From: Alloyangia pacifica | GTDB taxonomy: Bacteria; Pseudomonadota; Alphaproteobacteria; Rhodobacterales; Rhodobacteraceae | Reading direction: 5' to 3' | Length of the DNA: 64,000 bases | NCBI RefSeq assembly: GCF_020524285.1 | Contig: NZ_JAIVKX010000010.1 | Coordinates: 1-64,000, forward strand | Part shown: piece by piece, positions 1 through 10,194 of the stretch | Layout of the letters: every line of letters starts with the position of its first letter | Numbering within the stretch: position 1 is the first letter of the stretch | Notes under the pieces: model-generated | Seen by the model: only the letters and a program-made list of their open reading frames with translations | Databases searched by the model: none | What the model was told of the DNA's origin: nothing | Position numbers and translations under genes: made by a program

Positions 1-62
<62 letters not shown>

Positions 63-83
63 AATCTACAAAACACCACATGC

Positions 84-107
84 AAGCGCCCCAACGGGCG
101 CTTTTTG
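84..107 (+). terminator. Rho-independent terminator of the tRNA-fMet gene
   Basis: Perfect 8-bp stem AAGCGCCC / GGGCGCTT around a CAAC loop, followed by TTTTTG. It lies 22 bp after the CCA end and fits the end of the tRNA transcript. Confidence 0.85.
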
Positions 108-171
108 CTTTTGCGGCGCAAAGAGTGGGCCGGTCAGCCGGAGCTGTGCCTGTGGATTTTCACTGTTTCAC

Positions 172-192
172 ATTTTGGATGACGTCCAAAAT
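172..192. repeat. Perfect 8-bp inverted repeat, possible operator
   Basis: ATTTTGGA and TCCAAAAT separated by 5 bp (TGACG). The arms are perfect and the element sits in the AT-rich gene-free zone after the tRNA terminator, with no T-tract, so it looks more like a protein-binding palindrome than a terminator. No regulator is obvious nearby. Confidence 0.45.
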
Positions 193-774
193 CGCGAAAT
201 CCAATATACGTATTGCTTTGACGTAGTTCACGCGAGTTTTAAATGGAGGTCTTGAAGCCATAGTGGATATCATTGATTTAACGCATATATTTCTCCTCGA
301 ATTTCAGAGATGGCTGATGCTCTTGTAATCACTTTCTGTGGCGATATGGGGATGTTAATTTTTAAATTATGATTTCGATATTTAGCCAGACTTGGCTGCA
401 AACATTAAAAGAGCACCCTTTCAATTCATAGCCAGAGCGGTCAAAAACCGCCATCGAAACGTGGCCTGATAGCCTCCTGAGAGCGCTCTACGCACGGCCC
501 AGTGAGCCTCCCTCGCGTTCTGCTTGGTGGCGAATCACGGCGCACTACGCCGCCGGATCTCGCGATGCGAAATCAACCAGACAGGATATTGCGTCATATA
601 GCGGTGGGTTGCAGCATGACGAATTTATTCGGGGCATTCGGCGACATGCCTTTCACGCTACGTAACGTCATCACACGCAAGTGCATTGCGGGTATGCGCG
701 CGGTGAGTATTTTGCTGCAATTCGACGCCCCGGACCGCCGGGGGCCGGTCTCGCAGAGCGCGAGGCCGGAATAC

Positions 775-802
775 GCAAGTCACCGAATTCAGCAAGTCAC
801 CG
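775..802. repeat. 11-bp direct repeat just upstream of oppA
   Basis: GCAAGTCACCG occurs at 775-785 and again at 792-802, 17 bp apart start to start. The second copy ends 15 bp before the oppA start, abutting the ribosome site AGGGAGAGG, so any protein bound here, or the RNA made from it, could affect oppA translation or transcription. Function unknown. Confidence 0.5.
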
Positions 803-817
803 CTACAGGGAGAGGAT

Positions 818-2452
818 ATGACCCGCATTTCGCGACTGACGATGACGGCCCTTCTGTCGAGCACCATGCTCGCCGCCGGGATCACCGCCGCCACTGCCGC
901 CACCCATCCGGAAACCGGCGAGGAACTCGCCGCAGACCAGACCTTCACCTATCGCCTGCTCGACGACATCAGCTCGCTCGACCCGCAGATCGTCGAGGAC
1001 GTGGACGGCTCGGCTGTGTCCCGCGACCTGTTCGAGGGCCTGATGAACCAGGACGAGCAGGGCAACCTCGAGCCGGGCGTCGCCACGAGCTACGATGTCA
1101 GCGACGACAAGCTGACCTACACGTTCCACCTGCGCGACACGGCCGTCTGGTCGAATGGTGATCCGGTCACCGCCGGCGATTTCGTCTTCGCCTGGCGCCG
1201 TGCCGTCGATCCCGCCACCGCCTCGCCCTACCAGTGGTTCATGGAACTGATGTCGATCAACAACGCGAAAGCGATCGTTGCCGGCGAGAAGTCCCCGGAA
1301 GAGCTGGGCGTGAAGGCGATCGACGATCACACCTTCGAAGTGACTCTCAGCCAGCCGCTGCCCTACTTCGTGCAGATGACCACGCATTCCACGACCTTCC
1401 CGGCACCGCAGAAGGTGGTCGAAGAGTTCGGCGACGCCTGGACCAAGCCCGAGAACATCGTCTCGAACGGCGCCTACGTGCTGACCGAGTACCGCCCGGG
1501 CGAGCGCATCGTGCGTGAGCGCAATACCAAGTACTGGGACAACGAGCACACCATCCTCGACAAGACCGTCGCGCTGGTGATCACCGACGAGAACGTGGCG
1601 CTGACCCGCTACCTCGCCGGCGAACTCGACCGCACCGACGTGCCCGCAGGACAGTTCCCGCGCCTGAAGAAAGAGCACCCGGAAGAGGCGATCAGCTTCC
1701 CGCGCCTGTGCAACTACTACTACACGTTCAACCTCAGTGACTCCGGTCCCGAGGCGTTCAAGGACCCGAAGGTCCGCCAGGCGCTGTCGCTGGCCGTGGA
1801 CCGCGACATCATCGCCAACAACGTGAAAGCGGGCGGCGAGCCGCCGGCCTACAGCTTCACCCCCGAGGCGGTCGCAGGCTTCACCCCGCCGCAGAGCGAG
1901 ATGGCCTCGATGACCCAGGCCGAGCGTGACGAGAAGGCCAAGGAACTCCTGGCCGAGGCCGGCTACGGCCCCGAGAACCCGCTCAGCTTCGACGTCATCT
2001 ACAACACCTCCGAGGCGCACGAGAAGATCGCCGTGGTGATGACCCAGATGTGGAAGCAGAAGCTCGGCGTGCAGGCGAACCTCGCCAACATGGAGTGGAA
2101 GGTCTTCCTCGACACCCGTGGCCAGCAGGACTTCGACCTGGCGCGCGGCGCATGGTGTGGCGACTATAACGAAGCCTCGACCTTCCTCGACCTGCTGCAG
2201 AGCGACTCGGGCTACAACGACGGCAAGTATGCCAACGCCGAGTATGACGCGCTGCTGGCCGAGGCGAAGACCGCCGAGGACACCACCCCGCTCTACACCG
2301 CGGCCGAAGAGATCATCGCCACCGACATGCCGGTGATCCCGATCTACCACTACGCCGGCGTCTACATGATGGACAGCGACGTGGGGAACTGGCCGACCGA
2401 GAACGTCGAGCAGAACTGGTATTCGCGCAACCTGTACAAGATCGCCGAATAA
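818..2452 (+). CDS. oppA: Peptide ABC transporter substrate-binding protein (OppA-like, SBP family 5)
   Basis: Periplasmic receptor that captures oligopeptides and delivers them to the OppBC permease. The 544-residue product has a Sec signal peptide (MTRISRLTM then a hydrophobic run ending near ATAATH), followed by a family-5 solute-binding fold: an N-terminal segment with SSLDPQIVEDVDG, the LTYTFHLRD strand, the VTAGDFVFAWRRAVDP motif typical of OppA/MppA, and a C-terminal lobe ending in NLYKIAE. Length matches OppA. The ATG at 818 follows AGGGAGAGG. It heads an oppABC(DF) operon; a hairpin after the stop probably keeps it more abundant than the membrane parts. The ligand could also be a cell-wall peptide (MppA type). 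Confidence 0.93.
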   Translation: MTRISRLTMTALLSSTMLAAGITAATAATHPETGEELAADQTFTYRLLDDISSLDPQIVEDVDGSAVSRDLFEGLMNQDEQGNLEPGVATSYDVSDDKLTYTFHLRDTAVWSNGDPVTAGDFVFAWRRAVDPATASPYQWFMELMSINNAKAIVAGEKSPEELGVKAIDDHTFEVTLSQPLPYFVQMTTHSTTFPAPQKVVEEFGDAWTKPENIVSNGAYVLTEYRPGERIVRERNTKYWDNEHTILDKTVALVITDENVALTRYLAGELDRTDVPAGQFPRLKKEHPEEAISFPRLCNYYYTFNLSDSGPEAFKDPKVRQALSLAVDRDIIANNVKAGGEPPAYSFTPEAVAGFTPPQSEMASMTQAERDEKAKELLAEAGYGPENPLSFDVIYNTSEAHEKIAVVMTQMWKQKLGVQANLANMEWKVFLDTRGQQDFDLARGAWCGDYNEASTFLDLLQSDSGYNDGKYANAEYDALLAEAKTAEDTTPLYTAAEEIIATDMPVIPIYHYAGVYMMDSDVGNWPTENVEQNWYSRNLYKIAE

Positions 2453-2464
2453 CCACCTCCAACC

Positions 2465-2505
2465 CGCCGCCCCTGCGCCGCGTGCGCCGGGGGCGGCGCC
2501 CTTTT
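2465..2505 (+). terminator. Intra-operon hairpin (leaky terminator) after oppA
   Basis: CGCCGCCCC at 2465-2473 pairs with GGGGCGGCG at 2490-2498, with an inner GCGC/GCGC extension, followed by CCCTTTT. It lies in the 67-bp gap between oppA and oppB. Such hairpins behind a binding-protein gene usually stabilise its mRNA or end part of the transcripts. Confidence 0.7.
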
Positions 2506-2519
2506 CCGGATCCTCCAGA

Positions 2520-3443
2520 ATGCTGACCTATGTCATTCGCCGCCTGCTGGTCGCGATCCCGACGATCCTTTTGCTGGTCGTCGCGTCCTTCCTGATGATG
2601 CATGTCGCGCCGGGCGGGCCTTTCACCTCGGAACGGCCGCTGCCGCCCGAAGTGCTGGCCAACATCAATGCGCAATACGGGCTCGACCAGCCGCTGTGGA
2701 AACAGCTCTGGGACTATTTCTACAATATCGTCGCCCATTTCGATTTCGGCCCCTCCTTCGTGCAGAAGGACCGCAGCGTGAACGATATCATCGCGCAGGG
2801 CTTCCCGATCTCTCTGACCTACGGCTCGCTGGCCTTCCTCGCCGCGAGCATCGTGGGGGTCGGCCTCGGCATCGCCGCCGCCATCCGCCACAACACCTGG
2901 ATCGACTATTTCGCCGTGTCGCTGGGCATCGCCGCGCAGGCGCTGCCGAACTTCATCATGGGCCCGATCCTGATCCTGACCTTCACGCTCTGGCTCGGTC
3001 TGCTTCCGGGCGGCGGCTGGAACGGCGGGCAGTGGCAGTACCTGATCATGCCGGTGATCGCGCTTTCCACCTCCTACATGGGCTCGATCGCGCGGATCAC
3101 GCGCTCGTCCATGCTCGAGGTGCTGAACTCGAACTTCATCCGCACCGCGCGGGCCAAGGGGCTGTCGCACAAGGCCATCGTCTGGCGTCACGCGCTGAAG
3201 CCGACGCTGCTGCCGGTGATCTCGTATCTCGGCCCGGTCTTCGTCTACGTGCTGACCGGCTCGGTCTTCGTCGACCTCTATTTCTCGACGGGCGGCCTCG
3301 GCCAGTCCTATGTGAGCTCGGCGCTGACCCGCGACTACGCGGTGCTGCTGGGGGTGACCATCCTCTACGGCGCGCTCACCGTCATCGTTAACCTTCTGAC
3401 CGACCTCGCCTACGCCTGGTTCGATCCGAAAATCCGCTACTGA
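2520..3443 (+). CDS. oppB: Oligopeptide ABC transporter permease OppB
   Basis: Inner-membrane permease subunit, 307 residues, the usual length. It starts with the first membrane helix (MLTYVIRRLLVAIPTILLLV), has the family's periplasmic loop and QYGLDQPLWKQ segment, and carries the cytoplasmic EAA-type loop (SNFIRTARAKGLSHKAIVWRH) that docks on the ATPase. The end FDPKIRY is characteristic. It pairs with OppC, whose gene begins 13 bp downstream. Confidence 0.95.
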   Translation: MLTYVIRRLLVAIPTILLLVVASFLMMHVAPGGPFTSERPLPPEVLANINAQYGLDQPLWKQLWDYFYNIVAHFDFGPSFVQKDRSVNDIIAQGFPISLTYGSLAFLAASIVGVGLGIAAAIRHNTWIDYFAVSLGIAAQALPNFIMGPILILTFTLWLGLLPGGGWNGGQWQYLIMPVIALSTSYMGSIARITRSSMLEVLNSNFIRTARAKGLSHKAIVWRHALKPTLLPVISYLGPVFVYVLTGSVFVDLYFSTGGLGQSYVSSALTRDYAVLLGVTILYGALTVIVNLLTDLAYAWFDPKIRY

Positions 3444-3456
3444 GGAGGCTGACCCC

Positions 3457-4386
3457 GTGTTCGGAAAATCCGAAAAGGCGGCGGAACTGGCCGCCGACAT
3501 CACCGACTTCAAGGCCGTCCGCGGCCGCTCTCTCTTCCGCGATGCCATGGGGCGCTTCCTGCGCAACAAGGCCGCCATGGCCAGCGTCGTCGTGCTGGGG
3601 CTGATCGTGGCCTTCGTGATCATCGGGCCGCATTTTGCCGCCTGGGACAACGAGGAGATCGACTGGACCCGTATGGGCGACATTCTCGGACAGGGTGCGC
3701 CCTCGCTCGAGACCGGCCACTTCTTCGGCCTCGACGAGCTGGGGCGCGACCTCTACTCGCGCACCATCCAGGCCACCCAGACCTCGCTGCTGGTGGGGCT
3801 GATCGGCGCTGCCATGGCTCTGCTCGTGGGCACCGCCTGGGGTGTCATCGCGGGCTTCTACGGCGGCAGGCTCGACAGCGTCATGATGCGCATCGTCGAC
3901 ATCCTGCTGGCGATCCCGCTGACGTTGATCCTGATCCTCATCCTCGTGGTGGCGGGCCGGAACTTCGTGACGCTGTTCATCGCGCTCGGCGCGGTCTCCT
4001 GGCTGACCATGGCGCGCATCGTGCGCGGCCAGACGCTGGCGTTGAAGACCCGTGAGTTCATCGAGGCGGCGCGCGCCGGCGGGGTGAGCGAGGGGGCGAT
4101 CATCTTCCGCCACATCCTGCCCAACCTCATCGGCGTGGTCATCGTCTATGCCTCGCTGCTGGTGCCCGAGATGATCCTGGCGGAGAGCTTCATCTCGTTC
4201 CTCGGCCTCGGCATCTCCGAGCCGATGACTTCGCTCGGGCGTCTGATCGCCGAGGGCGCGGGGACCATGGGCTACGGCACGCTGTGGCAGCTTCTGTTCC
4301 CGCTGTTCTTCTACGTCACCATCATCATCACGATGTTCTTCATCGGCGATGGCCTGCGTGACGCCCTGGACCCGAAGGATCGCTGA
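3457..4386 (+). CDS. oppC: Oligopeptide ABC transporter permease OppC
   Basis: Second permease half, 309 residues. A cytoplasmic N-terminus including [19 protein letters not shown] precedes the first helix; the [15 protein letters not shown] motif and the EAA loop ([24 protein letters not shown]) are diagnostic of OppC/DppC proteins. It ends in the conserved [11 protein letters not shown]. The start follows GAGGAGGCTGACCCC and is a GTG. One base separates its stop from the next gene, so the subunits are co-translated. Confidence 0.94.
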   Translation: MFGKSEKAAELAADITDFKAVRGRSLFRDAMGRFLRNKAAMASVVVLGLIVAFVIIGPHFAAWDNEEIDWTRMGDILGQGAPSLETGHFFGLDELGRDLYSRTIQATQTSLLVGLIGAAMALLVGTAWGVIAGFYGGRLDSVMMRIVDILLAIPLTLILILILVVAGRNFVTLFIALGAVSWLTMARIVRGQTLALKTREFIEAARAGGVSEGAIIFRHILPNLIGVVIVYASLLVPEMILAESFISFLGLGISEPMTSLGRLIAEGAGTMGYGTLWQLLFPLFFYVTIIITMFFIGDGLRDALDPKDR

Positions 4387-4387
4387 C

Positions 4388-6193
<1,806 letters not shown>

Positions 6194-6217
6194 AAGAGCC
6201 GTTATCGGTGCTGACTG

Positions 6218-6244
6218 GGGCGGGCCTTCGGGCCCGCCCTTTTT
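6218..6244 (+). terminator. Terminator of the opp operon
   Basis: Perfect 9-bp stem GGGCGGGCC / GGCCCGCCC with a TTCG tetraloop and a T5 tail, 24 bp after the oppDF stop. It separates the opp operon from the DMSP operon. Confidence 0.93.
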
Positions 6245-6421
6245 CGTTGCGAGAACAGGGTCTTGCGGATTGGAGCCGGGCGTGTGGCTGACTGTGGGCT
6301 TGGGCGCTATATCCCAGCCAAATCCGTGCGAAATCCGAGCGTCGTGCGCCGATCCGAAAGCGTGAGCCCGCCGGGACGGGCAAGCGGTCTCCCGCCGGCT
6401 TCGCCATGATTCCGGGCGGGG

Positions 6422-6450
6422 TTGCCTCTGTATGAAACGGTTCATAGATT
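6422..6450 (+). promoter_or_regulatory. Candidate promoter of acuR-acuI-dddL
   Basis: TTGCCT (6422-6427) and TAGATT (6445-6450) are each four of six matches to the sigma-70 boxes, with a 17-bp spacer. Initiation would fall near 6457, inside the palindrome, leaving a leader of about 20-25 nt. Prediction by eye only. Confidence 0.4.
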
Positions 6451-6473
6451 TATTAGACGAATCGGTCTAATAA
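6450..6473. promoter_or_regulatory. Perfect palindromic operator, probable AcuR site
   Basis: TTATTAGAC and GTCTAATAA form a perfect 9-bp inverted repeat with a 6-bp centre, ending 6 bp before the acuR start. TetR proteins bind such palindromes, and AcuR is known to repress its own operon and to be released by acrylate. The position over the likely transcription start fits autorepression. Assignment to AcuR is inference. Confidence 0.75.
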
Positions 6474-6479
6474 TAATTC

Positions 6480-7127
6480 ATGACCCGAGCCGACTCGCCC
6501 CTCTCCCCCACTGACAAACCCCGCCGCGGACGCCCGCGGGGGGCTCCGGATGCCTCCGAAGCGCGGCAGAAGCTGATCCGCGCCGGGCTCGAGCACCTGA
6601 CCGAGAAAGGCTACTCCTCGGTCGGCGTGGACGAGATCCTCAAGGCGGCGGGCGTGCCGAAGGGCAGCTTCTACCACCACTTCAAGGGCAAAGCCGATTT
6701 CGGCCTCGCGCTTGTCGCCGCCTACAACACCTACTTCGTCGACCTGCTCGACCGCGCCTTTCTCGATGAGGCGCGCGCACCGCTCGACCGGCTCCGCGCC
6801 TTCACCGAGACAGCCGAGGAGGGCATGGCCCGCCACGGCTTCCGGCGCGGCTGTCTCGTCGGCAACCTCGGGCAGGAAATGGGCGCGCTGCCGGATGACT
6901 TCCGCGCCGCCCTGACCGGCGTGCTCGAGGACTGGCAGGCCCGCACGGCGCGGCTGCTGCGCGCGGCGCAGGCGCAGGGCGAGCTGGGTCCGCATCACGA
7001 CCCCGACGCGCTCGCCGAGACCTTCTGGATCGGCTGGGAGGGCGCGGTGCTGCGCGCCAAGCTCGAGCTGCGCCCCGGGCCCCTGCGCCGCTTCGCCGGC
7101 ACCTTCTTCCGCCTCATCGAAAGCTGA
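6480..7127 (+). CDS. acuR: TetR-family regulator AcuR (acrylate-responsive repressor)
   Basis: Repressor of the DMSP/acrylate genes. The 215-residue protein has a basic N-terminus (RRGRPRG), a TetR helix-turn-helix at about residues 25-70 ([19 protein letters not shown], then SFYHHFKGK), and a TetR_C-type ligand domain with the [12 protein letters not shown] stretch seen in AcuR-like proteins. Its place directly before acuI and dddL reproduces the Rhodobacter sphaeroides acuR-acuI-dddL order. No Shine-Dalgarno precedes the ATG (ATAATAATTC), and no other standard start lies between it and the HTH, so translation may begin on a very short leader. Function rests on context and family likeness. 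Confidence 0.9.
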   Translation: MTRADSPLSPTDKPRRGRPRGAPDASEARQKLIRAGLEHLTEKGYSSVGVDEILKAAGVPKGSFYHHFKGKADFGLALVAAYNTYFVDLLDRAFLDEARAPLDRLRAFTETAEEGMARHGFRRGCLVGNLGQEMGALPDDFRAALTGVLEDWQARTARLLRAAQAQGELGPHHDPDALAETFWIGWEGAVLRAKLELRPGPLRRFAGTFFRLIES

Positions 7128-7164
7128 TCCCCAGGGATCCCCAGATTGCCGAAAGGACCACCCC

Positions 7165-8142
7165 ATGAAGGCCATACTGATCGAGAAGCCCGGCGACACG
7201 CAGACCGCCGCCGTGACCGAAGTGTCCGAGGACCAGCTCCCCGAAGGCGACGTGCTGGTCGACGTTGCCTACTCCACGCTGAACTACAAGGACGCGCTGG
7301 CGATCACCGGCGCCGCGCCGGTGGTGCGCCGCTTCCCGATGGTGCCGGGCATCGACTTCTCGGGCACCGTGGCCGAGAGCAGCCACCCCGATTTCACGCC
7401 CGGCGACAGGGTCGTCCTGAACGGCTGGGGCGTGGGCGAGACCCATTGGGGCGGTCTGGCTGAGCGGGCCCGGGTCAAGGGCGACTGGCTGGTGCCGCTG
7501 CCCGAGGGGCTCGACACGCGGCAGGCGGCGGCCATCGGCACCGCGGGCTACACGGCGATGCTCTGCGTGCTGGCGCTGGAGCGCCACGGCGTGACGCCGG
7601 AGAAGGGCGAGATCGTGGTCAGCGGCGCGGCGGGCGGCGTCGGCAGCGTCGCGACGGCGCTTCTGGCGGCGAAGGGCTACGAGGTGGCGGCGGTGACCGG
7701 CCGCGCCTCGGAGGCCGAGTACCTGCGCGGGCTTGGTGCCTCTTCGGTCATCGACCGCGCCGAGCTGACCGGCAAGCTGCGCCCGCTGGCCAAGGAACGC
7801 TGGGCCGGGGGCATCGACGTCGCGGGCAGCACGGTGCTCGCCAACATGATCTCGATGATGAAATACCGCGGTGTCGTGGCGGCCTGCGGCCTCGCGGCGG
7901 GCATGGACCTGCCGGCCTCGGTCGCGCCCTTCATCCTGCGCGGCGTGACCCTCGCGGGGGTCGACAGCGTGATGTGCCCCAAGCCTGACCGCCTCGAGGC
8001 CTGGAGCCGTCTCGCCTCCGATCTCGACGTCGGCAAGCTCGAGGAGATGGTCACCGAACTGCCCTTCGCCGAGGTGATCGAGACCGCGCCGAAATTCCTC
8101 GACGGCGCGGTGCGCGGGCGTATCGTCGTTCCGGTCAGCTGA
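7165..8142 (+). CDS. acuI: Acryloyl-CoA reductase AcuI (MDR family, NADPH-dependent)
   Basis: Reduces toxic acryloyl-CoA, made from DMSP-derived acrylate, to propionyl-CoA. The 325-residue medium-chain reductase begins [20 protein letters not shown] and contains the YhdH/AcuI signature [22 protein letters not shown], the GIDFSGTV segment and a Rossmann motif [27 protein letters not shown] shortly after mid-protein. It has no catalytic zinc cysteine cluster, as expected for this subgroup. AAAGGA lies ahead of the ATG. It sits 37 bp after acuR and 20 bp before dddL, so one transcript under AcuR control is likely. Confidence 0.94.
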   Translation: MKAILIEKPGDTQTAAVTEVSEDQLPEGDVLVDVAYSTLNYKDALAITGAAPVVRRFPMVPGIDFSGTVAESSHPDFTPGDRVVLNGWGVGETHWGGLAERARVKGDWLVPLPEGLDTRQAAAIGTAGYTAMLCVLALERHGVTPEKGEIVVSGAAGGVGSVATALLAAKGYEVAAVTGRASEAEYLRGLGASSVIDRAELTGKLRPLAKERWAGGIDVAGSTVLANMISMMKYRGVVAACGLAAGMDLPASVAPFILRGVTLAGVDSVMCPKPDRLEAWSRLASDLDVGKLEEMVTELPFAEVIETAPKFLDGAVRGRIVVPVS

Positions 8143-8162
8143 TCTTTGCGGAGTCCCCGAGG

Positions 8163-8864
8163 ATGAACGAGCTTACCGAAACGCCGGCCGAGGTCCTGCG
8201 GCTGCAGGACTGTCCCAACTGGCTCTACCTGCTGCGCGAGTTCGACGCGCTCTACCGCCATGGCTCGGCGGGGGGCAGCCGGCTGATCCGGGGGCACCGC
8301 AAGCGGGTGCGCGACTCGCTGGCTTCGATCATCGACGCCAACCCCGAGATCAGCGCCCGCGCGCCCGAGGCAAAGCCGGTCACCGCCCATCTCGGCCGGG
8401 CGCTCGATCTCGGCGAGCGCGGCGCGGTGCAGGGCATGTCGCGGGCGCTGTCGCGGGTCGCGGGCCAGCTGACTTGGGAGTACGGCTACGAAAAGGTGCC
8501 GAAGACGCTGGCGCGCAAATACGCCTATTGCGAGGTGCTGGGCCCGCGCGGCCCGGTGCGCGCCGAGAAGCTGGTGCTGGGCTTCGTGCTCTTCGCGCCG
8601 AACACCACCTATCCGCAACACAGCCACAGGGAGATCGAGGAAAGTTACATCTCGGTCGCCGGCGCCTGGTCCGAGAACGACGCAGCGGTGCATGCGCCCG
8701 GCTCGCTGATCTTTAACCGCCCGGGGCTGGAGCACCGGATCACCACCGCCGAGCTTGATCCGTGCCTGCTGGCCTATGCATGGACTGGCTCGGAGGAGCG
8801 GCTGACCACGCCCGGCATGAAGCTCAGCTCGACCCGAAAGGCGCGGATGGCGCAGGGGATCTGA
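8163..8864 (+). CDS. dddL: DMSP lyase DddL (cupin)
   Basis: Cleaves dimethylsulfoniopropionate to dimethyl sulfide and acrylate. The 233-residue protein has an alpha-helical N-terminal half and a C-terminal cupin barrel. Metal-binding residues are visible: H153 and H155 in the PQHSH stretch, E159, Y162 in EESYISV, and H191 in GLEHR. These, the length and the stretch KYAYCEVLGPRGPVRAEKLV match the DddL family rather than DddQ or DddW. No signal peptide, so the enzyme is cytoplasmic or membrane-associated. Last gene of the acuR operon; a hairpin follows 25 bp downstream. Presence predicts DMS production from DMSP. Confidence 0.93.
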   Translation: MNELTETPAEVLRLQDCPNWLYLLREFDALYRHGSAGGSRLIRGHRKRVRDSLASIIDANPEISARAPEAKPVTAHLGRALDLGERGAVQGMSRALSRVAGQLTWEYGYEKVPKTLARKYAYCEVLGPRGPVRAEKLVLGFVLFAPNTTYPQHSHREIEESYISVAGAWSENDAAVHAPGSLIFNRPGLEHRITTAELDPCLLAYAWTGSEERLTTPGMKLSSTRKARMAQGI

Positions 8865-8889
8865 GGTTCCGCGGCAGGCCGGAAACACG

Positions 8890-8913
8890 AAAGGCGCCCC
8901 GAGGGGCGCCTTT
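8890..8913. terminator. Bidirectional terminator between dddL and tRNA-Pro
   Basis: AAAGGCGCCCC and GGGGCGCCTTT form an 11-bp stem with a minimal loop. Both flanks are short A/T runs, so it can end the dddL transcript rightward and the tRNA-Pro transcript leftward. Confidence 0.8.
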
Positions 8914-8921
8914 GGCGTAAA

Positions 8922-8998
8922 TGGTCGGAGTGAGAGGATTCGAACCTCCGGCCCCTGCCTCCCGAAGACAGTGCTCTACCAGGCTGAGCTACACTCCG
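8922..8998 (-). tRNA. tRNA-Pro (anticodon CGG)
   Basis: On the minus strand: acceptor CGGAGTG paired with CACTCCG, discriminator A and encoded CCA; D arm with AGCTCAGCCTGGTAGAGC; anticodon arm CTGTC-TTCGGGA-GGCAG with anticodon CGG; T arm GGAGGTTCGAATCCTC. All four stems close. It reads CCG, a favoured proline codon in this GC-rich genome. Confidence 0.96.
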
Positions 8999-9018
8999 AC
9001 CGTGCCGCGCGGAGTACC

Positions 9019-10008
9019 CTAGCCTCCGGTCTTTGGCAAGGGCCTATTCATCCCTTTTTCACGCCTTTTCATCGCGCGCAGCAAGGGGCCGATCCGCAGC
9101 GAGGTGCCGAACTCGATCCGGGTGCGGGTGCGCAGGACCGGCGTGTTCTCGGAGGACTTGGCGCGGCCCTCGCGCAGCACGATGTAGACGCCGCTGCCGA
9201 TGATCAGCGCCGCCCCGAGCATGGTCACCGAATCGGGGTACTCGTTGAAGAAGATCGCCCCGTAGAGCGTGGCCCAGAGCAGCTGCGAATATTGCATGGG
9301 GGCGACGATCACCGCCTCGCCGGCGCGATAGGCGGTGATCAGCAGCGCGCCGCCGGCAAAGGCGAGCATCGCCATCAGCCCGACGCCGCCGAGGTGCTCG
9401 ATCGGCATCGGCTTGTAGACGAAGGGCAGGGCGCAGCCCATGATGATGAAGTTCGCCATCATCGGGTAGAGCAGCAGCACGACCGAGCGCTCTTCCTGCC
9501 CGATCTTGCGCACCACGATGGACGACAGGCTGCCGAAGACCGCTGCCACCAGCGCCGCCGCGTGGCCCAGCGTCAGCTCGGTCGCGCCCGGGCGCAGCAC
9601 GACGATCACCCCTGCAAGGCCGACCAGCACGGCGATCCAGCGCCGCAGCCGCACCTGTTCGCCGAGGATGGGAATCGCCAGGACGGTGATCAGCAGCGGC
9701 TGTGCAAAGATGATCGCATAGGTCTGCGCCAGCGGCAGCACCGAGAAGGCGTAGAAGGCGCAAAGCCCGGTGATCACCGCCGAGATGGTGCGCGTGGCGG
9801 TCCACCAGGGGTGGATCGGCCGCAGGTTGCCGGCGGTGGTGTCGCGGATCAGCATGAGGCTGACCAGCGGGAAGCTCAGCAGCACCGAGAAGAAGACGAT
9901 CTGCACGGGGCTGTAGTCGGCCCCGAGGAATTTCACGATGACGTCGTGAGTCGAGTAGATGCCAAAGGTAATCAGCGCGATCAGCGCGCCTTTTGCGTTT
10001 GATCCCAT
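9019..10008 (-). CDS. DMT-superfamily transporter (EamA/RhaT type)
   Basis: Inner-membrane metabolite transporter with ten predicted helices and two EamA repeats (ALIALITFGIYSTHDVIVKFLG opens the first; LVAAVFGSLSSIVVRKIG the second). Substrate unknown; relatives export amino acids, purines or other metabolites. I start at MGSNAKGAL, 329 residues; an upstream in-frame TTG would add an arginine-rich stretch unlike a DMT start. The C-terminal tail after the tenth helix is cytoplasmic and basic. The gene ends 20 bp from tRNA-Pro and stands alone, so context does not help. Confidence 0.85.
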   Translation of the reverse strand: MGSNAKGALIALITFGIYSTHDVIVKFLGADYSPVQIVFFSVLLSFPLVSLMLIRDTTAGNLRPIHPWWTATRTISAVITGLCAFYAFSVLPLAQTYAIIFAQPLLITVLAIPILGEQVRLRRWIAVLVGLAGVIVVLRPGATELTLGHAAALVAAVFGSLSSIVVRKIGQEERSVVLLLYPMMANFIIMGCALPFVYKPMPIEHLGGVGLMAMLAFAGGALLITAYRAGEAVIVAPMQYSQLLWATLYGAIFFNEYPDSVTMLGAALIIGSGVYIVLREGRAKSSENTPVLRTRTRIEFGTSLRIGPLLRAMKRREKGMNRPLPKTGG

Positions 10009-10085
10009 GGTCCTGGTCCGCCTGTTCCGCCTCGGGGACAAGGGTTAGCGCCAAATGGTGGGAATTCAACGAACGACCGCGCGGA

Positions 10086-10117
10086 AAATGAAAACGGGGC
10101 GGCCTGCGGCCGCCCCG
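10086..10117 (-). terminator. Terminator of leuB
   Basis: Stem CGGGGCGGCC / GGCCGCCCCG (10095-10117) with a 3-base loop; read on the minus strand it is followed by a T-rich tail (TTTTCATTTTC). It lies about 80 bp beyond the leuB stop. Confidence 0.8.
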
Positions 10118-10124
10118 CTCATTC

Positions 10125-10163
10125 CTTCACCACGGGCCTTCACCACGGGCCTTCACCGCCAGC
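10125..10163. repeat. 13-bp tandem repeat, three copies
   Basis: CTTCACCACGGGC at 10125-10137 and 10138-10150 is perfect; a third copy CTTCACCGCCAGC (10151-10163) differs at a few bases, and a partial CTTCACC follows. It lies between the leuB stop and its terminator. The unit is not a multiple of three, so it is not a duplicated coding segment. Confidence 0.75.
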
Positions 10164-10194
10164 CTTCACCAGCGGCCGAGACCGCCGAGGCGGC

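Larger units (their letters stand above)
108..817. other. Gene-free 700-bp region between tRNA-fMet and oppA
   Basis: I find no convincing gene here on either strand. Roughly 150-450 is clearly richer in A+T than the rest of the window; the part after 480 returns to high GC. Open frames in it run into the oppA reading frame from the side and lack a ribosome site. It holds the palindrome at 172-192 and the direct repeats at 775-802, and should contain the oppA promoter, which I cannot place confidently. Confidence 0.6.

Noticed and set aside
502-1161. Rightward frame across the gap and into oppA
   Set aside because: It is out of frame with oppA, which has a signal peptide and family match from 818, and has no ribosome site.
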